Positions 1 through 8,764 of a DNA stretch of 33,531 bases are shown here, piece by piece. Location of the stretch: assembly GCA_030038255.1 (NCBI GenBank), contig JASHPH010000208.1:1-33531 (forward strand). Direction: 5' to 3'. Numbering within the stretch: position 1 is the stretch's first letter; the number at the start of each line of letters is the position of its first letter. The position numbers and the translations under genes are program-made. The DNA comes from Candidatus Sulfotelmatobacter sp. (lineage in GTDB: Bacteria > Acidobacteriota > Terriglobia > Terriglobales > Acidobacteriaceae). The notes beneath the pieces were generated by a model that had not been told where the DNA came from, did not search any database, and was given only the letters and a program-made list of their open reading frames with translations.

Positions 1-336
1 CTAATCCTCGAAATGACCGACTGGGCGTGTTCAGTCAAGCACAAATCTTTTTCAGAAGAGAAAGAATGGCGGATAATCACTTACCCAAAAGGAGCAACGC
101 TGGTGGGAGCGAGTCCACCGGACTACAAAGGAGTTTTGGTTCGTCCTACATCTAAGCTATTGCTCCCCTACATGATTCTGGAGCCACCTTCACGAAAACG
201 ATTGCCACTGCTAGAAATCAGATGCGGTCCGAGCCAGTTTCAGGAGCAGTCAGCTAGAGCAATGGAGATTCTATTGCACAATCACAAATACAAAGACATC
301 ACGGTGTCATTGTCCCGCGTTCCATTGCGCGTTTAG
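1..336 (+). CDS. DUF2971-like protein, C-terminal part (5' end outside window)
   Basis: The reading frame is already open at base 1; the first ATG at 13 is probably internal. The visible 107 residues begin with a KHKSFSEEKEWRI segment, then a basic stretch, LLPYMIL, an LEIRCGP segment and a final SRVPLRV. This order (K-H-x-x-F-x-E-E-x-E-W-R, a PY strand, an I-x-x-GP strand, a closing S-x-x-P-x-R) is what I know from the C-terminal half of DUF2971 proteins, whose biochemical role is unknown to me. The family often occurs as an isolated accessory gene. The gene is followed by about 250 bases without coding, so it is not obviously co-transcribed with the next gene. The assignment rests on motif recognition only. 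Confidence 0.6.
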   Translation, partial: LILEMTDWACSVKHKSFSEEKEWRIITYPKGATLVGASPPDYKGVLVRPTSKLLLPYMILEPPSRKRLPLLEIRCGPSQFQEQSARAMEILLHNHKYKDITVSLSRVPLRV

Positions 337-586
337 TTCGTTGCGAAATACTTCAGGTCTGGAATGCGGGATTGCCTAGCTCGTCGCGAACGCGAGCGGG
401 CGGGGGGCCAAGACCAACCCCGGCGGGGTCCGTGGCGGGGGGGTGCACTTTCGCGGGCTTCTGTCTCCTAACCCCCAGGCAGTTTGACCCTCCTTTGGCA
501 AGCCCGTAAACTTGAAGTTGTTCTCCGCTCATTCGTCATCTTCATGACGGTGTGACCGTCATCTTCGCCATCGGCGGGAGGATTTC
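337..586. other. Intergenic region with a small perfect inverted repeat
   Basis: I see no coding capacity here. It contains a G-rich stretch near 390-445 and, at 544-562, a perfect inverted repeat: atgacggt, three bases, then accgtcat. The repeat lies about 25-45 bases before the possible upstream start of the next gene, so it could be an operator or a weak hairpin in its leader. No T-tract follows it, so it does not look like an intrinsic terminator. Confidence 0.4.
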
Positions 587-622
587 CTGAGGCGTTTTCT
601 GAAGTTTGGGCTTCGCAGCATT

Positions 623-2116
623 GTGGCGGCGGTTGTGGTGGGGCTGCTGGCGGGAGTTTGCGCCGCCGACAACAATACTCCCATCACGCTGGACACGAGC
701 GAAACCTTATTCGCCGTGCTGGCTGCGATCAACGCCTGCGGCTACAGCGTCGGTCTGGGCATTTCCGATGCCCAGCGGCTGAACATCCGTAGCGAGGTCC
801 AGAAGAATCTTTCCGGCTCCGAAGCAGAAACAGCGATGACCCAGATGTGCAACTGGTACGCGGATCATCGCGCCATCGACGAGTTACATGACCTGTCGCA
901 GTATGTCTCACTCGCGCTTTACCTGCAGGGTCCGCCGCACTTCTTGCCGCGCGTGAAAGAAGAAGACATGCCTCCGGATGCCTCGCCGCTATCCGAGTTC
1001 GGCACCAAGCTGGAGCCATTCTACGAAAATGCTGGATTGCACGGCATTTGGGAGCGTCACCGCGCCAACTACGCGGCCTTGACGGAGCGTTACAACAAGC
1101 CGCTGGCCAAGATGATCTTTGACACGGATATCTACCTGAAGTTGCAAACAGGCGGATATCTGGGGCGAACGTTCACTATTTACCTCGACTTTCTCGGCGA
1201 TCCCAACCAGGTCAACGCGCGCAACTACGGCGCGGATTATTTCGTCGTTGTCTTCCCATCTCCCGATCCGAACTCGTCGCAGGCGTTGAAGATGGATCAG
1301 ATTCGTCACACGTACCTGCACTACCTGCTGGATCCGATGGCCGACAAACATCCTCTGGCGATCAAGCGGCTGGAGCCGCTGCTGCAGCAGGTGAAGCGCG
1401 CGCCACTCGAGGAAAGTTTCCGCACCGACATTTCGCTGCTCGTCACCGAGTGCCTGGTGCGCGCAATCGAGATCCGAACCAGTGGCACAAAGCAGACCGC
1501 CGAGGCCATGCGCGTGCAGGCCGTCGACGATGCCGTGAAACAGGGCTACATCCTGACCCGATATTTCTATAGTGCGCTGGCGGCATTTGAAAAAGATCCG
1601 ACGGGATTGCGCAACGCCTACGGCGACATCCTCGACGCGATAGATGTTGGAAAGGAAGCCAAAGCGGCCAACGAAGTTCAGTTCGTGGACCGCGCGCAGC
1701 CGGAACTGGTGCAGTTATCACGGCTCGAGGACCGGCGCATCCTGTCTACGGCCGAGAAGCGGCTGGCCGCGGGAGACGCCAAGGGAGCGCAGGAACTGGC
1801 GCAGCAAGCGCTCGACAAGAAAGTCGGAGATCAGGGGCGGGCGCTGTTCATCCTGGCGCAAGTGGCTGTGGCCAACAAGAATCGAGACGGAGCGCTCGAG
1901 AATTTTCAGAAGGCGATTCAGGCCACCAAGGATCCCAAGGTCGTTGCCTGGTCTCACGTCTACGCCGGCAGGATTCTGGACATGAAAGAGGACCGCGAGG
2001 GCGCGCTGAATGAATACCGTGCGGCGCTCACGGCCGGCGCCGCAATGCCTGAAGTTAAGGCGGCAGCCGAACACGGGTTGCAGCAGGCGTATGAACCTCC
2101 GGCCAAGCCGCAGTGA
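623..2116 (+). CDS. Exported TPR-repeat protein of unknown function
   Basis: The 497-residue frame from GTG 623 starts inside a hydrophobic stretch (AAVVVGLLAGVCAAD) that looks like the core of a signal peptide. The middle (about residues 30-370) has no motif I recognise. The last 120 residues are helical, alanine-rich and fit two or three tetratricopeptide repeats (for example the segments around ALFILAQVAV and AWSHVYAGRIL). Role inferred: a periplasmic or envelope scaffold. The start is uncertain. A good ribosome-binding site (gggagg, 576-581) sits 5 bases before an in-frame CTG at 587; starting there adds a basic RRFLKFGLRS segment that completes a normal signal peptide. The following gene is also an exported TPR protein on the same strand, about 240 bases on. 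Confidence 0.75.
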   Translation: MAAVVVGLLAGVCAADNNTPITLDTSETLFAVLAAINACGYSVGLGISDAQRLNIRSEVQKNLSGSEAETAMTQMCNWYADHRAIDELHDLSQYVSLALYLQGPPHFLPRVKEEDMPPDASPLSEFGTKLEPFYENAGLHGIWERHRANYAALTERYNKPLAKMIFDTDIYLKLQTGGYLGRTFTIYLDFLGDPNQVNARNYGADYFVVVFPSPDPNSSQALKMDQIRHTYLHYLLDPMADKHPLAIKRLEPLLQQVKRAPLEESFRTDISLLVTECLVRAIEIRTSGTKQTAEAMRVQAVDDAVKQGYILTRYFYSALAAFEKDPTGLRNAYGDILDAIDVGKEAKAANEVQFVDRAQPELVQLSRLEDRRILSTAEKRLAAGDAKGAQELAQQALDKKVGDQGRALFILAQVAVANKNRDGALENFQKAIQATKDPKVVAWSHVYAGRILDMKEDREGALNEYRAALTAGAAMPEVKAAAEHGLQQAYEPPAKPQ

Positions 2117-2208
2117 AGCTGTCGGGTAAGGGCGGGGTTGGCTAAGGAAGCGAGCCTGACGCGTGTTTGCTGCGGCGCAGAAAGCGCGCCGCCGTCGCGC
2201 AGCTCGCC

Positions 2209-2248
2209 CAGATCCTTCGCGGCGCAAAGAGCGCTTGCTCAGGATGAC
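2209..2248. repeat. Probable dispersed intergenic repeat
   Basis: The sequence between the two TPR genes contains a segment beginning cagatccttcgc and ending ctcaggatgac, with a self-complementary centre (gcgcaaagagcgc). I recall very similar stretches scattered between genes in many acidobacterial genomes. Only one copy is in this window, so repetition cannot be shown here. The rest of the 2117-2359 gap has no convincing gene. Confidence 0.35.
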
Positions 2249-2359
2249 AAGGGGATGCTCCCGATCAGGCGCTGGCTGCGATAGAATGCACGGTTACAAA
2301 ATTGGCGGCGGTTTGAACCCGGTTTTGAAACTTGAAGACGCAAAGGGCGAGGAGAGCGC

Positions 2360-3205
2360 ATGAAGAGAGCAGCGATCGCGATGGCAGTGCTGGGAGTTTG
2401 CGCCTGGAGTTTCGCGCAAGGCAACGATAAGCCGGCGCAGAATCCGCCCGCGGGACAGGCGGCGGCCGCCGCTCCGCAGGGCAAAAGGCCACCGCAGGCC
2501 AAGACGCGGCCAGAATACGACGCCTACAACGCAGCCCGTCAGCTGACGGATCCGGCAGCGGTAGAAAAAGCCGCCGACGACTTTGCCACGAAGTTCCCCG
2601 ACAGCGAGCTGCGGGTGATGCTGTACAAGAGCGCCATGCAGAAGTATCAGCAGGCCAACAACGCGGACAAGATGCTGGAGATGGCGCACAAGGCCCTGAG
2701 TTACGATCCCGACGATCCGGAGGCGCTGGTTGGGGTGGCCCAGGTTCTGGCGGAGCGCACGCGGGAAACCGATCTCGACCGCGATCAGCGTCTCGACGAG
2801 GCCAAGAAAGATGCACAGCGCGCTCTGGTGACGGTCGATACCGATATTCCGACCACCGGTTATCCCCCAGAGGCATTGAAAAGCTACAAGGGATTCCTGG
2901 TCTCGGAAGCCTACGCGGTTCTGGGCAAGCTGGCGTCTGACGCGAAGAATTGGCCCGAGGCGGAGACCGATTTGAAAAAATCCATTGACGCGCTTCCCGA
3001 CCAGCCGGACTCGATCGCGGTTTTCCGGCTCGCGGTCGCGCTCGACATGCAGAACAAGATCCCCGAAGCCTTGAAGTACGCCAATCAAGCAGTGGATCTC
3101 ACCAAGGACCGGCCCGACTCCCCCGCGGGAAAAGCCGCGCGCGATGAACAAGACCGCCTGACCAAGCTGAGCGCAGGAACAGCGCCAGGGGCGCCGAAAA
3201 ACTGA
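2360..3205 (+). CDS. Exported TPR-repeat protein
   Basis: The 281-residue protein starts at an ATG preceded by a purine-rich site (gaggagag, spacing about 5). Residues 1-20 form a signal peptide (MKRAAIAMAVLGVCAWSFAQ) with likely cleavage after SFA. A proline/alanine-rich linker follows to about residue 50. The remainder is helical with TPR-like units, such as the one around ALSYDPDDPEALVGVAQVL and a C-terminal one around SIAVFRLAVALDMQNKIPEALKYANQAV. Role inferred: a periplasmic protein-protein interaction scaffold. It shares its architecture with the upstream TPR gene. No enzymatic motif is visible. Confidence 0.8.
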   Translation: MKRAAIAMAVLGVCAWSFAQGNDKPAQNPPAGQAAAAAPQGKRPPQAKTRPEYDAYNAARQLTDPAAVEKAADDFATKFPDSELRVMLYKSAMQKYQQANNADKMLEMAHKALSYDPDDPEALVGVAQVLAERTRETDLDRDQRLDEAKKDAQRALVTVDTDIPTTGYPPEALKSYKGFLVSEAYAVLGKLASDAKNWPEAETDLKKSIDALPDQPDSIAVFRLAVALDMQNKIPEALKYANQAVDLTKDRPDSPAGKAARDEQDRLTKLSAGTAPGAPKN

Positions 3206-3398
3206 CGCCGCTGATGCTACGGTAAGAGGGGCTCACCAATTCGCTGCGGACCGAAACAGCAGGGGCTGTGCCCGCAGAGTTTCGTCCAGGTGCGTCTTTC
3301 GGCTATGCGCGATTTTCGTTGGCGGCTGTCTTGCATTTTCGCGTTTGGAGCTTGGAAAAGTTGGTTGCACTGGTAGAAACAAGAGAGGCGAAGGCTGG

Positions 3399-3603
3399 TT
3401 GAAACCTTCAGATTATATTGGGCTAGCATTGTTCGTTGGTTTTGGCCTATGGTATGCACTGTTCCCCAGCAGCGTCATCAGATTCTATGTGCGCTTCTCC
3501 AAAACAGAAAAAACTTTCAGAGGTGAGGCCGCTAGCAATAAGAATAATCGGTGTTGCCTGGATCGCATTAGTGCTGGGTGTGTTCTTCTTTGCAGGGAAA
3601 TAA
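3399..3603 (+). pseudogene. Small two-helix membrane protein, frameshifted
   Basis: From a TTG at 3399 (gagg about 10 bases upstream) the frame reads MKPSDYIGLALFVGFGLW, a transmembrane helix, then a SVIRFYVRF segment. That frame continues as unlikely sequence to 3638. The next frame, one base on, encodes a second helix (IRIIGVAWIALVLGVFFF) and ends AGK-stop at 3603. Removing one A from the A6 run at 3508-3513 joins the halves into a 67-residue protein with two helices around a basic loop (FYVRFSKTEKLSEVRPL). I know similar small two-helix proteins in acidobacteria but no function. It could be a real inactivation, a sequencing error, or slippage. It lies 31 bases before rnc. Confidence 0.55.
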
Positions 3604-3634
3604 TCCAAAACAGCCCACCACCTGATCCTCACCT

Positions 3635-4432
3635 ATGAAAGAACGGGAAATTACGGCGCTCGAGCAGGCATTGGGATACCACTTCCGCAGGCGGGCGGTG
3701 ATCGAGCAGGCGCTAACGCACAGTTCGCAGGCCCGGGAGCAGGAAGCGCAGCATGCGGGCGACAGCAAATATAAGGTCAGCGACAACGAACAGCTGGAAT
3801 TTCTGGGAGACACCGTGCTGGCGCTGGTGACGAGCGAAGAGCTTTATCACCGGTTTCCTCATTTCCGCGAAGGCGAACTCTCCAAGCTGCGAGCGCACCT
3901 TGTGAGTGAGAGGCATTTAATCCGCGTGGCGCAGCGGCTGGAACTCGGACACTATCTGCGGCTGGGGCGGGGCGAAGAAAAAAGCGGCGGCCGCAGCAAA
4001 ACGGCGTTGCTGGTGGACGCGCTGGAGGCGGTCCTTGCCGCCATCTACCTGGACGGCGGGTTGGAAGTGGCGCGGGAGTTCGTGTTGCGCAATGTGGTCG
4101 CGCCGGAACTGGAGCGCATGGAGCGCGAAGGCGGCATGATGCCGGTCACTGACTTCAAGTCTGCACTGCAGGAAGCCGTGCAGGGCCTGGGACTGCCGCA
4201 GCCGAACTATGTACTAGTGGAAGAGACTGGCCCGGAACACAGAAAAACATTTACGGTCGAGGCCCGGCTGCAGGGGCGGAGCGGACGCGAAGTCGAGTTT
4301 GTGGGCCGGGCACAAGGCTCGACCAAGAAAACCGCGGAACAGGATGCGGCGCGGCAGCTGCTGACGGCGCTGGCCTCGCAGTCGAAGGCGGAAACCAAAA
4401 CCGCGGCCCGCGCGTCTCATGAAGTGAAATAG
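3635..4432 (+). CDS. rnc: Ribonuclease III
   Basis: RNase III cleaves double-stranded RNA and processes rRNA precursors and some mRNAs. The 265-residue protein has the signature NEQLEFLGD at residues 51-59, with the acidic residues expected at E52, E55 and D59, and the second acidic pair D128/E131 in LLVDALEAVLAAIYLDGG. Residues about 188-255 form the double-stranded-RNA-binding domain (DFKSALQEA through GSTKKTAEQDAARQLL). Length is slightly above the usual 220-240 because of an insert of about 15 residues between the THSS motif and the signature helix, and a short charged tail. It opens a cluster with two signal peptidase genes; an rnc-lepB association is common in bacteria. No strong ribosome-binding site precedes the ATG. 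Confidence 0.96.
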   Translation: MKEREITALEQALGYHFRRRAVIEQALTHSSQAREQEAQHAGDSKYKVSDNEQLEFLGDTVLALVTSEELYHRFPHFREGELSKLRAHLVSERHLIRVAQRLELGHYLRLGRGEEKSGGRSKTALLVDALEAVLAAIYLDGGLEVAREFVLRNVVAPELERMEREGGMMPVTDFKSALQEAVQGLGLPQPNYVLVEETGPEHRKTFTVEARLQGRSGREVEFVGRAQGSTKKTAEQDAARQLLTALASQSKAETKTAARASHEVK

Positions 4433-4486
4433 GCAAACAAGGATTTAGCAAGGACATTCGATAAAGCGTCATTGATAAGCAGCCGC

Positions 4487-5239
4487 ATGAATTCCACTCA
4501 CCGCCCTATCGTCTTCACCTTCGGACCCGACGTGGTCTTTTCGTTTCAGTCATTGCTGGGCACGGTGGTCATCGCGATCTTTGTCATCACATTTATCGTG
4601 CAGGCGTTCCAAATACCCTCCGAATCGATGGAGAACACGCTGCTGGTGGGCGATTACCTTCTTGTAAACAAGCTCTGTTATGGCCGCGGGCTGGGCACAG
4701 CGGCCATGCCGTATCAGAAAATCGCGCGCGGTGACGTGGTGGTTTTTCACTATCCCGTAGACCCGACACAACATTTCGTCAAGCGCGTGATCGGCCTGCC
4801 CGGAGACCACTTGCGCATGGTCAGCAAGAAGGTATGGATCAACGGCAAGCTACTGAATGAGCCCTACGTGCGTTTTCTGGAGCCGCCCAATGACCTGTTC
4901 CGCGACAATTTCCCGCGGCTCGACATCCCGGTGCCGGGCATGGAGGGGAAGTGGTGGCTGGAAATGCACAAATTGGTCGAGGACGGCCAGTTGATCGTTC
5001 CCGAGGGGCATTACTTTGTGATGGGCGACAACCGCGACGACAGCAAGGACAGCCGCTACTGGGGATTTGTGCCGCGCGAGAATATCATCGGCAGGCCGCT
5101 GTTGATTTACTGGTCGGTGCGAGACTGGGATCATAGCTCGCCGACATCGTTTATGAGCCGGCTTTACCATGTGGCCTACGCGATTACGCATCTGTTTCAG
5201 ATCACACGCTGGAACCGCACTTTGCGGCTGGTAAACTGA
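4487..5239 (+). CDS. lepB: Signal peptidase I (first of two tandem copies)
   Basis: This enzyme cleaves signal peptides from exported proteins at the outer face of the inner membrane. The ATG at 4487 gives 250 residues with one transmembrane helix (about 22-41). The catalytic Ser is S47 in IPSESMEN and the general-base Lys is K99 in VKRVIGLPGD. The conserved C-terminal box GDNRDDSKDSRYWG is complete. A TTG at 4472 would add five residues; I prefer the ATG since neither has a clear ribosome-binding site. It begins 54 bases after rnc and is followed 27 bases later by a second copy. All catalytic features are intact, so this is probably the main housekeeping enzyme. Confidence 0.95.
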   Translation: MNSTHRPIVFTFGPDVVFSFQSLLGTVVIAIFVITFIVQAFQIPSESMENTLLVGDYLLVNKLCYGRGLGTAAMPYQKIARGDVVVFHYPVDPTQHFVKRVIGLPGDHLRMVSKKVWINGKLLNEPYVRFLEPPNDLFRDNFPRLDIPVPGMEGKWWLEMHKLVEDGQLIVPEGHYFVMGDNRDDSKDSRYWGFVPRENIIGRPLLIYWSVRDWDHSSPTSFMSRLYHVAYAITHLFQITRWNRTLRLVN

Positions 5240-5266
5240 ATAACCGAGCAGTTACGGAAAACCCGA

Positions 5267-6097
5267 GTGGCAAGAAAACAGAACAAACCGAAAGATCGGC
5301 TTGCGGAAGAAAAGCCGCGGGAAGAAGCGCAGCCCAAAGAGCCGCCCAAGGAAAAAGAGACTACGGTCGAGTTTCTCTCTTCGCTCGCCGCGGTGCTGGT
5401 GACGGGACTGTTCATCATCACTTTCGTCGTGCAGGCCTTTGAAATTCCTTCGGCCTCGATGGAGAACGCGCTGCTCATCGGCGATCACGTCTTCGTGAAC
5501 CGCATTCAGTTCGCCCCCAAAACGTCTTGGCTCGGACCGCTGCTGCCTTATCGCGACCCCAAGTTTCGGGACGTTGTCGTTTTCCTCTCGCCCGCTGAGC
5601 CTGGCCTTTACGTGGTCAAGCGGATTATCGGCCTGCCCGGCGATCGCATCCACCTGCGCGATGGCGTCGTCTACCGCAATGGCGTGGCACTGGACGAGCC
5701 GTACGTCTACAGAGACGACGATCCCCCCGAGGTTCGGGCAAGAGAGGTGTATCGCAATAACTTTCCCGCAGTTTCGCCGACCGAAGATCCGAATGTGTAT
5801 CCCAACTGGATCGTCGATCTGCCGTCCTACATTCACGGCGACGACATTGTCGTCCCTCCGGGACACTACTTCGGCATGGGAGACCATCGGCATGTAAGCC
5901 TCGACAGCCGCTATTGGGGCTTCATTCCGCGCGAGAACATTATTGGCCGGCCGATGTTCATTTACTGGTCGTTCCAGACGCCCGAGGATCAGTACAGGAA
6001 AACGGATTGGAGCGACCGGCTCTTATTCCTGGGCAAAGTGGTGTTCCACTTTTTCGATGAGACACGCTGGCGGCGCACGCTGCAATTCGTTCGATGA
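5267..6097 (+). CDS. lepB: Signal peptidase I (second tandem copy, altered box E)
   Basis: This is a 276-residue paralogue of the preceding gene, starting at GTG 5267. It has a charged, Lys/Glu/Pro-rich cytoplasmic tail of about 35 residues, one transmembrane helix (about 37-57), catalytic S64 in IPSASMEN and K118 in VVKRIIGLPGD. The C-terminal box reads GDHRHVSLDSRYWG, so the Asn and second Asp of the usual GDNRD are both His, while the later DSR is kept. Both copies share the ENIIGRP and IYWS segments and a final TRW-x-RTL motif, which indicates duplication. The longer tail and altered box suggest a different substrate range or regulation. Activity is likely but not certain. Confidence 0.9.
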   Translation: MARKQNKPKDRLAEEKPREEAQPKEPPKEKETTVEFLSSLAAVLVTGLFIITFVVQAFEIPSASMENALLIGDHVFVNRIQFAPKTSWLGPLLPYRDPKFRDVVVFLSPAEPGLYVVKRIIGLPGDRIHLRDGVVYRNGVALDEPYVYRDDDPPEVRAREVYRNNFPAVSPTEDPNVYPNWIVDLPSYIHGDDIVVPPGHYFGMGDHRHVSLDSRYWGFIPRENIIGRPMFIYWSFQTPEDQYRKTDWSDRLLFLGKVVFHFFDETRWRRTLQFVR

Positions 6098-6176
6098 GAA
6101 TGAAGTCCCCTCGCAGGCGCGGTGCCATCCCGCCGCGGCCTGATAGCGGGCCTGGGAAACGACCAGTGAGGTCGCA

Positions 6177-8756
6177 GTGAAGCTTTTCTCCTCCAACCGG
6201 CGCAGGATCGCGGCGGCAGTGCTGCTGGTTCTGGTGCTGTTCTCGATCCGTCCCGGCGCCCAGCGTCTGAAGTCGCGGATTATTTCCTCTATCAGCTCCG
6301 CGGTGGGCCGTTCGGTCGACATCGGTTCCGTGCATGTCCGGCTGCTGCCGCGGCCCGGATTCGATCTCGAAAATCTCGTCGTTTATGACGATCCGGCATT
6401 CGGAGCCGAGCCGATTCTACGCGCCAGCGAGGTAACCGCAGCTCTGCGCCTGACTTCTCTGCTGCGCGGCCACCTGGAAATCGCGCGGCTCGATCTCACC
6501 GAACCCAGCCTGAATCTGGTGCATGGAGACCGTGGCGGGTGGAATCTCGAAACCTTGATCGAGCGCAGCGCGCACACACCTCTTGCGCCAACGGCCAAGA
6601 CGAAGTCTGAGCCGCGGCCGGGATTTCCCTACATTCAAGCGACGGGTGCGCGGATCAACTTCAAGAACGGGCGCGAGAAAAAGCCCTACGCACTGACCAA
6701 TGCGGATTTCTCACTGTGGCAGGAGTCGGAAAATACCTGGGGAGTGCGACTGAAGGCGCAGCCATTTCGCGCGGACGTGAGTTCAAACGATACCGGACTG
6801 TTGCAGATGAACGGCACCTGGCAGCGCGCCGCGACGCTGCGTGACACTCCGCTCGACTTTACCCTCGAATGGAGCCGGGCGCAGTTAGGCCAAGTCACAA
6901 AACTTTTCACAGGAAACGATCAGGGCTGGCGCGGCGCGGTTCAGCTCGATGTGACCGCCAAGGGAACGCCCCTGAAGCTGCGGATTGCGAGCGACACCGC
7001 CATCCAGGATTTTCGCCGCTATGACATTACCACCGGCGAAGCGTTACGGGTTGCGGCCCACTGTGACGGACAATACAGCTCCCTCGACCACCGCATCCAC
7101 GCATTGCTTTGCAAGGCTCCGCTGGGAGACGGTGTTGTCTCCTTGGAAGGGGAAGCGGGCCTTCCCTCCCAACATAGCTACTCGCTGACGGTGAGCAGTG
7201 AAAACCTGCCTGCGAGCGCGGCGCTCGCGCTAGCGCAACGAGCGAAGAGAAACTTGCCCGAAGACTTGACCACAAGCGGAACGATTCGAGGCAACGTCTC
7301 CATTCAGCGGCGCGGTGCGGCGTCCAAGTTGGAATTGGAGGGCCAAGGTGAGATCTCAGATTTCCTGGTAGCCTCCGCCGCGAATAAAGCAGACCTCGGA
7401 CCGGAGACTGTGCCGTTCGTGTTCGTCAGCGATGCTTCATCGCGGAACACCGCGCTGAAAAGGCAGAAAGCGCGTGGGAATCCACCTGGTTTGCGAGCTC
7501 CAGAGGGCCCGCATGTTGAGTTCGGTCCCTTTGCGATTGCACATGCAACGGCGCAAGGCCTGACTGCCCAAGGATGGATCAATCGCGGCGGTTACAACGT
7601 TGCCGTGACCGGTGAGGCGGAAATCGGCAAGACGCTGCGATTGGCGCGTCTGGCGGGGCTTCCAGCGCTGCAGTCGGCCGCCGAAGGCACGGCGATCATG
7701 AATCTGCAAATCGCGGGAGCGTGGAAGGGATGGGGCTCCAGCGCGCCCGCGACTTTTCCGGGACCGCAGATGATCGGAACGGCCAAGCTGCACAACGTGC
7801 AGGTCGCCGTGCGAGGCGCGAGCGGGGCACTGGAGATTGTCTCGGCCGATCTGCAGCTCGCCCCCGACATGGTGCGAGTGGCCAAACTCAACGCGAAGGC
7901 GGCCGACGCCGCATGGACCGGCTCAGTCGAACTGCCCCGGGGATGCGGAACGCCCGCGTCGTGCGAGGTTCACTTCGATCTGGTCGCGAATCAGATTGTG
8001 ATCAGCGATCTCAGAAAGTGGGCCATCCCTCGCCCGCGTGAGCGGTCCTGGTATCAAGTGCTGGGGGCGAGCGCGAACATTACACCCCCCTTTCTCGAGA
8101 CTCTTCGGGCGTCGGGCCGCGTCGCCACCGACAACCTCCACGTGCAGAATCTCGGGTTGACTCGCGCCTCGGCCAGCGTGCAGGTGGACCGCGGCAAACT
8201 GCAGATCTCAGACTTCGTCGCAGACGTCTTCGGCGGGAAGCAAAAGGGCGATTGGCTGGTGGACCTCAGTGTGAAACCGGCCGTCTGTAGCGGGAGCGGA
8301 AAGCTGACGGGAGCTTCGCTCGCGCGCCTGGCTGATGCAACGAAAGATGCGTGGATCTCCGGCACTGCGACTGCGACCTACGAACTGAGAGGTCCCTGCA
8401 CGGCCGAACTCTGGCAAACAGGCGAAGGCAATTTGCAGTTTGATGTCAGGGACGGCGCGCTCACCCACATTTCGCTCGCCGAAGATGAGGGACCGCTCAA
8501 GTTCGCGCGCCTGTCCGCTCAGGCCCGACTGGACTCCGGCAAATTCGAGATCAAAGACGGAAAGCTGGACTCTCAAGACGGAAAATTCCTCATAAGCGGA
8601 ACGCTTTCGGCGCAGAGGGAACTTGAAATAAAGCTCTCGAAGTCGCCGAACGGCTCTGCCGGCGGCTATGCGATTACTGGCACGCTTGCCGCGCCGCGGG
8701 TTGCGCCCTTGCCGGGCGCCGAGCAGGCAAGGCTCAAGCCAGAACCACCAAAATAA
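6177..8756 (+). CDS. AsmA-family membrane-anchored periplasmic protein
   Basis: The 859-residue protein starts at GTG 6177 with gagg 5 bases upstream. A basic N-terminus and one transmembrane helix (about 10-25, AAAVLLVLVLFS) are followed by the AsmA N-terminal pattern: VGRSVDIGSVHVRLLPRPGFDLENL, then ILRASEVTAALRLTSLLRGHLEIARLDL. The rest is a long run of alternating beta-strands, ending in a region resembling the AsmA C-terminal domain. AsmA-like proteins are thought to be bridge-like carriers that move phospholipids between inner and outer membrane; that role is family knowledge. It is the last gene of the rnc-lepB-lepB cluster. Its stop lies 8 bases from the stop of the convergent amidohydrolase gene, leaving no room for a conventional terminator. 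Confidence 0.85.
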   Translation: MKLFSSNRRRIAAAVLLVLVLFSIRPGAQRLKSRIISSISSAVGRSVDIGSVHVRLLPRPGFDLENLVVYDDPAFGAEPILRASEVTAALRLTSLLRGHLEIARLDLTEPSLNLVHGDRGGWNLETLIERSAHTPLAPTAKTKSEPRPGFPYIQATGARINFKNGREKKPYALTNADFSLWQESENTWGVRLKAQPFRADVSSNDTGLLQMNGTWQRAATLRDTPLDFTLEWSRAQLGQVTKLFTGNDQGWRGAVQLDVTAKGTPLKLRIASDTAIQDFRRYDITTGEALRVAAHCDGQYSSLDHRIHALLCKAPLGDGVVSLEGEAGLPSQHSYSLTVSSENLPASAALALAQRAKRNLPEDLTTSGTIRGNVSIQRRGAASKLELEGQGEISDFLVASAANKADLGPETVPFVFVSDASSRNTALKRQKARGNPPGLRAPEGPHVEFGPFAIAHATAQGLTAQGWINRGGYNVAVTGEAEIGKTLRLARLAGLPALQSAAEGTAIMNLQIAGAWKGWGSSAPATFPGPQMIGTAKLHNVQVAVRGASGALEIVSADLQLAPDMVRVAKLNAKAADAAWTGSVELPRGCGTPASCEVHFDLVANQIVISDLRKWAIPRPRERSWYQVLGASANITPPFLETLRASGRVATDNLHVQNLGLTRASASVQVDRGKLQISDFVADVFGGKQKGDWLVDLSVKPAVCSGSGKLTGASLARLADATKDAWISGTATATYELRGPCTAELWQTGEGNLQFDVRDGALTHISLAEDEGPLKFARLSAQARLDSGKFEIKDGKLDSQDGKFLISGTLSAQRELEIKLSKSPNGSAGGYAITGTLAAPRVAPLPGAEQARLKPEPPK

Positions 8757-8764
8757 GACGGCTT

